Source of the DNA: Methylocystaceae bacterium | GTDB taxonomy: Bacteria; Pseudomonadota; Alphaproteobacteria; Rhizobiales; Beijerinckiaceae | Assembly: GCA_009773555.1 (NCBI GenBank) | Contig: WSXZ01000056.1 | Location: 1 to 39,086, forward strand | DNA: 39,086 nucleotides | Direction: 5' to 3' | Part shown: positions 1 to 9,200 of the stretch, piece by piece | Layout of the letters: the number at the start of each line of letters is the position of its first letter | Numbering within the stretch: the stretch's first letter is position 1 | Notes under the pieces: generated by a model | Databases searched by the model: none | Seen by the model: the letters and a program-made list of their open reading frames with translations, nothing else | Told to the model about the DNA's origin: nothing | Position numbers and translations under genes: made by a program

Positions 1-5
1 AGCAA

Positions 6-500
6 TCAGCGCGAGGCGAATTTAACGGCGCCGCTCGAAAATTTAGTCGCCGGCACGCGCGAGTTCAGTTTCAATGACTGAAAATTGAAGCCGAAGGAAC
101 GCGGATCCTTGCCTATGCCAAGCTCGATCGAGGAGCAGGCGTCGGGGAAAACGAATGACAGCACATTGGTCCCCCGCATCCGCAGCATTTCTGAACGTAT
201 CGTCGTCGAAGCGGTCACTGGCGACCGGGCGGAGAAAAAGCCCGCCCACAGTCCGTTAATGTAAATCTCGACCGACTGGCGAACGAGTTGCGGAGCGTGC
301 ACGAACGGGAGCATTTCAATGTCGAGCGTCATATCGCTCTGAGGCGGCGGCGAAAGCTCGAATAGAAAATCGGCGACATGATCGACCGACCAGCGTCCGT
401 CTTCAGACCCCAATTGATCCCAGCCGCGGCCCAAGAACCTTACGGCGTTGCCCGAGGAGCCAAATAAAAGTTTCTCGCCCAAAGTCATCGTAGCTGTCAT
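6..500 (-). CDS. Hypothetical protein, possible carbohydrate-associated beta-sandwich domain
   Basis: 164 residues. The ATG at 500 is preceded by a clear GAGGAG ribosome-binding site on the minus strand, so this start is well supported. The protein has no signal peptide and no membrane segment. It contains a 'GRGWDQLGSEDGRWS' stretch near residues 24-38, alternating hydrophobic strands, and a 'VEIYINGLWAG' strand near residue 77. From memory this pattern resembles the C-terminal beta-sandwich domain found in some glycosyltransferase or cell-surface polysaccharide proteins (DUF7024-like), but I cannot confirm family membership. It is transcribed away from the methyltransferase at 697, so the two genes are divergent across about 200 bp. 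The window ends just past its stop, so downstream partners are not visible. Confidence 0.65.
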   Translation of the reverse strand: MTATMTLGEKLLFGSSGNAVRFLGRGWDQLGSEDGRWSVDHVADFLFELSPPPQSDMTLDIEMLPFVHAPQLVRQSVEIYINGLWAGFFSARSPVTASTTIRSEMLRMRGTNVLSFVFPDACSSIELGIGKDPRSFGFNFQSLKLNSRVPATKFSSGAVKFASR

Positions 501-696
501 TACGTCACTCCTCGCGGCAGAGTCGAAAATGGCGTCCCTCTCTCTCAGGATATATTTCTGTTGTCAATACCGTATGTGGTATAACGCCTTACCGCGATCA
601 CGGCCTTGCAACTTCGGCGAATGCGCTGCTATTTTGTACGCCAGGGAAACGTTCTTGTAAGATCGTATTGGCACGGGCAGTCAGGAATATGGGATT

Positions 697-1470
697 ATGG
701 TTTTCAACGTGAGCGCGCCCTTCGACAACCTTTCCCGCGCGGAGTTGCGCGAACATGTTTTGAAGTTTGTCGCGTCTGAGTTTCCAATTCACTGGGAAAA
801 AGGTCTTCTCGATCAATACGTGAATAGTGTCATTCCGAGGTCGATTTTTGTGCGAAACGCCCCGGAAAACGCGCATCTGCTGGATCTGGGAGCTGGCGAC
901 GGCGGCCTAGCGATGTTAAAATCTTGGCCTTTGGTTACGCGTCGCGACCTCAGGATGCACGCTGTCTCACTCGAGTGTGGCGCTCAATTTTCGCAATACG
1001 AAGATTATGAATTAGGCAATTTCGAGGAAACATTGCCTGACTTCAATGGGATGCTTTTCGATGCCATTATGTGTTCGCATTTCATAGAGCACATCGCCGA
1101 TCCGACTCGGGCGCTCCAATTCTTTTCGAAGCGGCTCAAGCCGGGCGGAGCCGTCTACCTCGAATGGCCGCATCCTTTCTCGAAGAACATGCCGTCGCTT
1201 ACCGTGCTACGTGATGTTGGCGTCAATGTTATGACCACCAACTTCTACGACGACCTCACGCACAAGGAGGCGTGGGAGATGGATTATATTGCGTCGGGAA
1301 TTGAATCCGCCGGTTTACGTATCAGCGCGTGTGGCCGCGTGTGGTTTGATTTCGTCGCAGACCAACTCATGGCTCATGGAAGGAACTCGAACAACATCGT
1401 CGATATGACTTACGCCATCTGGTATAAATTTGCTTGGGCGCAGTATATTATCGCGTCGAAGCCTTTATGA
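697..1470 (+). CDS. Class I SAM-dependent methyltransferase
   Basis: 257 residues, a soluble Rossmann-fold methyltransferase. Motif I for S-adenosylmethionine binding is visible as 'LLDLGAGDGG' near residues 61-70. The post-II/motif IV region 'FDAIMCSHFIEHIADP' lies near residue 122, and 'LKPGGAVYLEWPHP' (motif V/VI) follows. This arrangement is typical of the Methyltransf_11/Methyltransf_23 group, which often acts on sugars or small molecules of surface glycans. The acceptor cannot be read from sequence. The ATG at 697 has an AGGA about 11 bases upstream. The gene ends about 40 bp before the next start, so co-transcription with the secreted protein at 1508 is possible. Confidence 0.8.
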   Translation: MVFNVSAPFDNLSRAELREHVLKFVASEFPIHWEKGLLDQYVNSVIPRSIFVRNAPENAHLLDLGAGDGGLAMLKSWPLVTRRDLRMHAVSLECGAQFSQYEDYELGNFEETLPDFNGMLFDAIMCSHFIEHIADPTRALQFFSKRLKPGGAVYLEWPHPFSKNMPSLTVLRDVGVNVMTTNFYDDLTHKEAWEMDYIASGIESAGLRISACGRVWFDFVADQLMAHGRNSNNIVDMTYAIWYKFAWAQYIIASKPL

Positions 1471-1507
1471 CTACCGCAGCTTTAGGGTTCATGAATGCGG
1501 GGGGTCG

Positions 1508-2296
1508 ATGATAAGGGTCAAATTTACGGCGATTGGCGCGTTTTTCTTGTTTTTTCTTTCTTTGCAAGCAGCCGCGGAGACGGCGGCGACTCCTTTCGGC
1601 GCGCTCAAATTCAATGGAGAGAGAGCAACGGACTACTTTCTTCTGCGCGACAATAGCACGGGCGTGCTTATGTCGGGCGGGCGAAGAATGTCGAGGTGGA
1701 CGATTAAGCCCGTCACCTCGACGCAGACGGACATTTCATGGTCGAGCCCCGACGCGCAGAAAGGCAGCCCCCCAGAGCCGCCGAAAGTCGAAGAGTGGTC
1801 AATCCGGCGAAACTGCATGGATGGCAGAAGCTTCCTGTGGTTGGATGCCTACCGCAGCGATACCGGGATTGCTGACAAAAGCCCGCGATTCCGGATCGGA
1901 GCGAGGCGTACAGAATTTCGGGGCGTTGATGGCGAGTGGGTCAAACTAGACACCAGCGGCTGTGGAGCCGGCGGCCATCTCTATGCGCTCTACGACGTAA
2001 CGACGGACGCCTATGGAATTAGGGTCTGGGGCGACATCTATATGGCCGACGGCGTCACCGTCGGTCGCCGCTTTTTCTGGCAGGCAAACTTAGCGTATGC
2101 GCCGAATGTGGAAAATCCCTGCCGGCATAGCGTGCATGGCTGGTCGATTGGCTCCGGCGACATGTTGGACGCGGAACCGAGCGGCGCAAACGTCATCTAT
2201 GGCCGCTGGGGCGTCATCGCCAAAGGCGGCGGACCTGGCTGGGTCGGCGGCTGGGGCAATCGGCCAAAGGAAAGTTTCTGCCTCATAGAGGAATAG
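1508..2296 (+). CDS. Secreted hypothetical protein with aromatic/glycine-rich C-terminus
   Basis: 262 residues when started at the ATG at 1508. The frame is open upstream to 1430, but 1508 follows a G-rich Shine-Dalgarno-like run and puts a clean signal peptide at the N-terminus: MIRVK, then a hydrophobic core to about residue 18, then an 'AAAETA' cleavage region. The upstream extension would overlap the methyltransferase and spoil the signal. The mature part has many Trp, Gly and Cys residues, including 'GCGAGGHLYALYDVTTDAYGI' and a C-terminal 'GPGWVGGWGN' segment. Four mature cysteines suggest disulfides in the periplasm or outside the cell. I do not recognise the family, so no function is offered. 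Confidence 0.7.
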   Translation: MIRVKFTAIGAFFLFFLSLQAAAETAATPFGALKFNGERATDYFLLRDNSTGVLMSGGRRMSRWTIKPVTSTQTDISWSSPDAQKGSPPEPPKVEEWSIRRNCMDGRSFLWLDAYRSDTGIADKSPRFRIGARRTEFRGVDGEWVKLDTSGCGAGGHLYALYDVTTDAYGIRVWGDIYMADGVTVGRRFFWQANLAYAPNVENPCRHSVHGWSIGSGDMLDAEPSGANVIYGRWGVIAKGGGPGWVGGWGNRPKESFCLIEE

Positions 2297-3204
2297 CAAG
2301 CGCCGGCTATTCACCGGAGGGCGCGGATATCAGACGCGCGGACATAGTGATTGATTTGACGAGTCTACACCATCGCCAGTCACTCTTGCCACGACACCCC
2401 TGATTCGCACTCTGCGGTCGCCATCTGATCGTCCACGCGGGCAATCAATTGAAGAATTTGAAAGCCTCGCCGCAGACGCGTTCCGTAGACCCATTCACTG
2501 CGTGCGCCCGCTGAAAATTTGCTTGTTGATTTATGCCAACGGCTCCGCTGATTGACTCATTTCGCGCGATTGGCGCCATGCCAGCGAGGACTGCTCGGCT
2601 GGACAGCTTCGGGGCTTTTGCTCGGCGCTAAAAGGACATCAATCAGAGCGGGCGCTTTGTTGCTGGCGGAGGTTTCGTGACGGCGCGAACCGTTCCGAGG
2701 CGCCGGCATGGATCGGCAGAGGCTGCGCAATTGGGCGCATCGCTTCAACGCCGGCCTGAAGTCTTGTTGAACGGATGGCCGAAGCCGCCTGTCGCCGAGC
2801 GACTTTGAAGGCGCGTCTGCTCGATCTGCCGCAGCGAACGCCTATCGAAAATCTGTTTCCAGGACGAAGCGCGCATCGCCAGAAGAATGGCCTCGTGCGG
2901 CAAGGGGCGGCGTGGAACGCGGTCGCGTCAGCTCGCCGATCCTGCGCTCGCCTCACTCTTCAGTGGATCAGTCCGGGTTCGAGAGAACGTGACAGCGGAG
3001 GCGCGCCGCAAAGGGCGATCCGGCTCATCCGACCGATTGTGGCGCCTCTGCCACAAAGGACGAAAATCGACATCAGAGAGCCCGGAAAATTTCCCGCACT
3101 GGTAGTAAAAATCAGAATCTGATGATTAAAATACATGATCCGAGAAGTTAACGCACAGTTACTTTCGGCGACTGCCCATACGCTTTCCAAAGCAGCAGTG
3201 CAGG
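2297..3204. other. Gene-poor region upstream of the adhesin
   Basis: About 900 bp without a convincing intact gene. The middle holds the IS630-type transposase remnant annotated separately (about 2618-2965). I see no gene in 2297-2600. The last 100 bp before the adhesin (about 3100-3200) is noticeably AT-richer than its surroundings and is the likeliest place for the adhesin promoter. I cannot assign -35/-10 boxes with confidence. Confidence 0.5.
2618..2965 (+). pseudogene. Degraded IS630-family transposase remnant
   Basis: No single open frame survives, but protein fragments in shifting plus-strand frames line up in the order expected for an IS630-type transposase. First comes 'KDINQSGR' after an RR (about 2621-2645). 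Next is the helix-turn-helix end 'GMDRQRLRNWAHRFNAG' (about 2705-2757), followed by 'GWPKPPVAERL' in another frame (about 2773-2805). Last are 'FQDEARI' and 'KNGLVRQ' running into 'RRGTRSRQLADP' (about 2857-2945), which matches the 'FQDEARxGQKNGLVRQWARRGTRPRQ' block around the first catalytic acidic residues of the family. Stops and frameshifts between the pieces show it is dead. The 3' half with the remaining catalytic residues appears to be missing. Confidence 0.7.
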
Positions 3205-6200
3205 ATGGATCGCATGTCCAATAAAGATATTGTTCGCGCGCGACATAGTATTCGTCCTGCTTCCAAAACATCCCGATCCTCTCGTCATACGCTCTTCGCG
3301 TCCAGCGCTTTATCGAGCGTCTTGTCCGGCGCCTTAGCAGGCGGCTTCGTGCTGGCGACAGGGCTGGTCGCGGCGACGCCCGCTCAAGCCTTTACCTGCG
3401 ACAGCGTCACCAATCCGGCGGGCGGCAACGCGGGAGCGATTGATAGTGGCTCCACCTCCGCCACCGCCTGCGGCCAGAACGCCAACGCCAGCGGCGCCTT
3501 CGCCACCGCGACGGGATCCTTCAGCAAGGCGAACGGGGCGATCGCCACGGCGACGGGCTTCGGGAGCTTCGCCAACGGCTTCGAGGCCACTGCGACAGGA
3601 GCCAATGCCAACGCTAACGGCGCCAGCGCCACCGCAACCGGTCACGACGCAGTCGCGAACGGCGCCACCGCCACCGCCACAGGCGACGGCGCCCGCGCCA
3701 ATGGCGACTTCGCCACCGCTACAGGCAGCACGGCCAACGCGAACGGCACCGCCGCCACCGCGACCGGCGCATTGAGCACCGCCAACGGCGCTAACGCCAC
3801 GGCGACGGGTCAGAATGCTCGCGCCACCGGCGCTAACGCAACGGCGACCGGGAGTTTGAGCCTCGCCACCGGCGCCAACGCCACCGCAACCGGGGAGAAC
3901 AGCTTCGCCAACGGCGCCAACGCGACCGCGACGGGGCAAGCCAGCATCGCCAACGGCGCGAGCGCCACCGCGACGGGACAGAACGCCAACGCCATTGGAG
4001 CCAGCGCCACGGCGACGGGCCAGGCGAGCAACGCCTTTGGAGCGAGCGCCACCGCGACCGGGGCCTTCGCCAACGCTAACGGTAGCTCCGCTACCGCGAC
4101 GGGCCAAGGCAGTCGCGCCAACGGCGCCAACGCCACCGCAACGGGCCAGAACGCCAACGCCACCGGCGCCAATGCGACGGCGACCGGCATGAACGCCAAC
4201 GCCAATGGGGCGAGCGCCACCGCGACGGGACAGAACAGCTTCGCCAATGGCGTGAGCGCGACCGCGACCGGCAGACTCGCCACAGCCAATGGGGATGACG
4301 CCACGGCGACAGGCGTCAACGCCAACGCGAACGGCTCGGGCGCCACCGCCACCGGCTCCAACGCGAACGCCAACGGCGAAAACGCCACGGCGGGGGGCGC
4401 CTCTTCCAACGCCAACGGCCAGTTCGCCACCGCGACGGGCGCCTTCGCCAGCGCCAACGGCGGAGCCGCCACGGCCACGGGCCGCGGCAGCACGGCTAAC
4501 GGCGCCAACGCTACCGCGACGGGGCAGAGCAGCCTCGCCAACGGTTCCGAGGCCACCGCGACGGGGCAGAACGCCAACGCCACCGGCCAGTCCGCCACAG
4601 CGACGGGCCAGGACAGCGTGGCTAATGGCGCTCAAGCCACTGCGACGGGAAAGAGCAGCCGCGCCAATGGCTCCAGAGCCACCGCCACCGGCGCGAACTC
4701 AAACGCCAACGGCGACTCGGCCACGGCGACCGGCGTGAACAGTCGCGCGAACGGCTTCCTCACGACTGCAACGGGCGTCGAGAGCATCGCCAACGGCGAT
4801 GCCGCCACGGCGACCGGGGCCTTCGCCAACGCCACCGGTGGCTCCGCTACCGCGACGGGGCAGGCCAGTCGCGCCAACGGCACGCTCGCTACCGCGACGG
4901 GGCAGAGCAGCTCCGCGAACGGCCAGTTCGCCACCGCGACGGGGCAGAACGCCGTAGCCAATGGGGCCCGCGCCTCCGCGACGGGACAGGGAAGCCTCGC
5001 CAACGGCCAGTTCGCCACGGCCACGGGGCAAGACGCCAACGCATTCGGCGCCAGCGCCACCGCGACGGGACAGGGAAGCCTTGCCAACGGCCAGTTCGCC
5101 ACCGCGACGGGGCAGTTGAGCAACGCCAACGGCTCCGCTGCGACGGCGACCGGTCAGTTCAGCAGGGCCAACGGCGATAGGGCCACAGCAACAGGCGAGA
5201 CCAGTTTCGCCAACGGCGTGAACGCTACGGCGACCGGTCAGAATTCCGTCGCCGACGGGGCCAATGCGACCGCGACGGGTCAGTTCAGCACCGCCGCTGG
5301 CGCGAGCGCCACCGCGACGGGGCAGAACAGTCTCGCCGACGGCGCCAACGCAACGGCGACGGGCCAGAACGCCAACGCATTTGGCGCCAGCGCCACCGCG
5401 ACGGGACAAGCCAGCCGCGCCACTGGCGAGTTCGCCACCGCAACGGGGTGGAACAGCTTCGCCAACGGCTTCGAGGCGACCGCGACGGGCGCCAATTCCA
5501 ACGCCAGTGGCGACGCCGCCACGGCGACCGGCGTGAGCAGTCGCGCCAATGGCGCGCTCGCCACCGCGACGGGCGTCGCGAGCTTCGCCAACGGCGACTC
5601 CGCGACGGCGACGGGCGCCTTCGCGAGCGCCGACGGCGGCTCGGCGACCGCGACGGGACGCGGCGCTTTCGCCAATGGCGGAAGCGCCACCGCCACCGGC
5701 GAGAGCAGCTTCGCGAATGGCCTCAACGCCACCGCCACCGGGCAACTCAGCATCGCCGACGGTCTGAATGCTACGGCGATGGGCCAGAGCAGCAACGCCG
5801 TCGGGACCAACGCCACCGCGCTGGGCGCCTTCAGCATCGCCAACGGCGGCAACGCCACGGCGACGGGCGCGAGCAGCACGGCCAATGGCGCCAACGCCAC
5901 GGCGACGGGCCGAGGCAGCGTCGCCAACGGCGCCAACGCCACCGCGACGGGACGGAACGCCAACGCCAATGGCGCGAGCGCCACGGCGACGGGCGACAGC
6001 GCCAACGCCAATGGTTCGGGCGCCACCGCCACGGGCCGGAGCAGCGTCGCCAACGGCGCGAATGCAACGGCGACAGGACTGAACAGCTTCGCCAATGGCG
6101 ACTTCGCCACGGCGACGGGCGCCTTCGCTAGCGCGAACGGCGGGTCCGCCACGGCCACGGGCCGAGGCAGCGTCGCCAACGGCGCCAACGCCACCGCGAC

Positions 6201-9200
6201 GGGACAGAACGCCAACGCCATTGGAGCCAACGCCACGGCGACGGGCCAGGCGAGCAACGCCACTGGCGCGAATGCGACGGCGACGGGGCAGAACAGCTTC
6301 GCCAATGGCCTCAGGCGACCGCGACGGGACAGAACAGCCGCGCAAATGGGGATAATGCAACAGCGACGGGCGCCCTTGCTAACGCCGCTGGGTCCGAGGC
6401 CACCGCGACGGGGCAGGCCGCCTTCGCCAACGGCGGCAACGCCACGGCGACGGGCCATAACGCCAACGCCACCGGCGTCTTCGCCACGGCGACAGGCGCC
6501 TTCGCCAAAGCCAACGGCGACTCCGCCACCGCGACCGGCCGCGGCAGCAACGCCACTGGGTTTAACGCAACGGCGACGGGACAGGGAAGCCTCGCCAACG
6601 GCGCCAACGCCACCGCTACGGGGCAGAACGCCAACGCCACGGGCGCCAGCGCCACCGCGACTGGGCAGGCCAGTGTCGCCAATGGCCAGTTCGCCACGGC
6701 GACCGGACAGAACAGCTTCGCCAACGGCGCGTTCGCTACCGCGACGGGGCAGGCCAGCGCCGCCAACGGCTCCGCCGCCACCGCGACGGGGCAATTCAGC
6801 AGGGCCAACGGCGATAAGGCCACGGCCACAGGCGAGACCAGTTTCGCCAACGGCGTGAACGCTACCGCGACCGGTCAGAATTCCGTCGCCGACGGCGCCA
6901 ATGCGACTGCGACGGGTCAGTTCAGCACCGCCTCTGGGGCGAACGCCACGGCGACCGGACAGAACGCTAGCGCCAATGGCGCCAACGCCACTGCGACCGG
7001 ACAGAACAGCTTCGCCAACGGCGCGTTCGCCACCGCGACGGGGCAGTTGAGCAACGCCAACGGCTCCGCTGCGACGGCGACCGGGCAGTTCAGCAGGGCC
7101 AACGGCGATAAGGTCACGGCCACAGGCGAGACCAGTTTCGCCAACGGCGTGAACGCTACCGCGACCGGTCAGAATTCCGTCGCCGACGGCGCCAACGCGA
7201 CCGCGACGGGTCAGTTCAGCACCGCCTCTGGGGCGAACGCCACCGCGACGGGCCAAAACGCCACCGCCAATGGCGCCAACGCTACCGCGACGGGACAGAA
7301 CGCCAACGCCAACGGCGCCAGCGCCACGGCGACGGGCCAAGCGAGCAAGGCCAACGGCGTGAATGCGACGGCGGTTGGCCAGGGCTCGGTCGCTAATGGC
7401 TCGACAGCCTCCGCTTTCGGCCAGAGCGCCAACGCGACAGGCGTCGGCGCGACGGCGCTCGGCCAAAACGCGCAAGCGACCGCCGACAACAGCACGGCGG
7501 TCGGCGCGGGCGCTAACACGGTGGGATTCCTGGGGTCGACGGCGATCGGCGCAGGCGCGACAAGCACCGCCGCCAATCAGATGACGTTCGGCACGTCTAC
7601 AACCACCTATGTCGCGCCAGGGATTACCTCTCTCGCGAGCACGGCGGCGCAAATCGGGGCGATACAGTGTGTCACGACCGATTCGTTTGGCCATCTCGCA
7701 GCCGGGGCTTGTGGCGCAGGCGGCGTTCCCGCCGGCACCGCGATCGGCGCCAAAGCCACGGCGATAGGCGCGAACAGCCTTGCCGACGGCGACAACGCCA
7801 CGGCGACCGGGCAGAACGCCAACGCCACCGGCGCCAACGCCACTGCGACGGGCGTGAGCAGCCTTGCCAACGGGGCGAACGCCACGGCGACGGGGCAAAA
7901 CGCTAACGCTACTGGAGCCAACGCCACTGCGACCGGGCAGAACAGCTTAGCCAACGGCGCAAGCGCAACGGCGACCGGCCAGAATAGCGTCGCAAACGGC
8001 GAGTTCGCCAGCGCCTCGGGCCAGGCGTCGCGCGCCGAGGGCCAGACCGCCACCGCCACGGGACAAAACAGCTTCGCTAATGGCGGCGCCGCAACGGCGA
8101 CGGGTCAGGCGAGCGTCGCGAACGGTCAGTTCGCCACGGCGACGGGCCAGAACAGCAACGCCAACGGCGCTCAGGCGACCGCGACCGGGCAGAACGCCAT
8201 CGCTGATGGCGCCAATGCAACCGCGGCGGGGCAGGCCAGCAACGCCAAGGGAGCGAACGCCACCGCCTCCGGCCAAGCCAGCAACGCGAATGGCGCCAAC
8301 GCCACCGCGATGGGGCAGAACGCGAACGCCAATGGCGCCAACGCTACGGCGACAGGCCAGGCCAGCCTTGCTAACGGCGAATTCGCCAGCGCTTCGGGCC
8401 AGGCGGCGCGCGCCGAGGGCCAGACCGCCACCGCCACGGGACAAAACAGCTTCGCTAATGGAGCCGCCGCAACGGCGACTGGTCAGGCAAGCGTCGCGAA
8501 TGGTCAGTTCGCCACCGCGACCGGCCAGAACAGCAACGCCAATGGCGCCAGCGCTACGGCGAGCGGGCAGGCCAGCGTCGCCAATGGCGACTTCGCGACA
8601 GCTACCGGGGCTGATGCCTTCGCCAACGGCTCAAATTCAACTGCAATGGGCCAAAGCAGCGTAGCGAACGGCGACCTGGCCACGGCCACAGGTCAGGCGG
8701 CCAACGCCAATGGCGCGACCGCCACCGCGACGGGCCAAAACGCCAACGCCAATGGCGTGGCCGCGACGGCGACGGGTCAGGGTAGCATCGCCAATGGCGG
8801 CGCGGCCACAGCCACGGGACGAAACAGCTTCGCCAATGGCGCCGCCGCCACAGCGACGGGCGCCCAGAGCAACGCGAATGGCGCTCAGGCCACGGCGACG
8901 GGGGGTAACAGTCAGGCAAACGGCGATCAAGCCACAGCGACGGGCATGGCCAGCTTCGCCAACGGCGCCAACGCCACCTCGACGGGACACGCCGCCAACG
9001 CCAGTGGCGCTCAAGCTACGGCGACGGGCCAGAACAGCCTCGCCAACGGCGCTACCGCCACCGCAACGGGGCAGAACAGCCTGGCCAATGGCGTCGCCGC
9101 CACGGCGACGGGTCAGGGCAGCGTGGCGAATGGCAACTTCACCACCTCGACAGGACACGCCGCCAACGCCAGTGGCGTTCAAGCTACGGCGACGGGACAT

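Noticed and set aside
448-660. Small plus-strand frame of 70 codons between the first two genes
   Set aside because: It overlaps the divergent gene start and its ribosome-binding site, and has no recognisable sequence or initiation signal.
5280-7898. Very long minus-strand open frames opposite the adhesin (872, 553, 433 codons and others)
   Set aside because: The GC-rich 42-bp repeat has no stop codons in several frames on both strands, so long antisense frames are inevitable. They lack start signals and read as low-complexity Arg/Gly/Ala or Pro/Val/Ala repeats.
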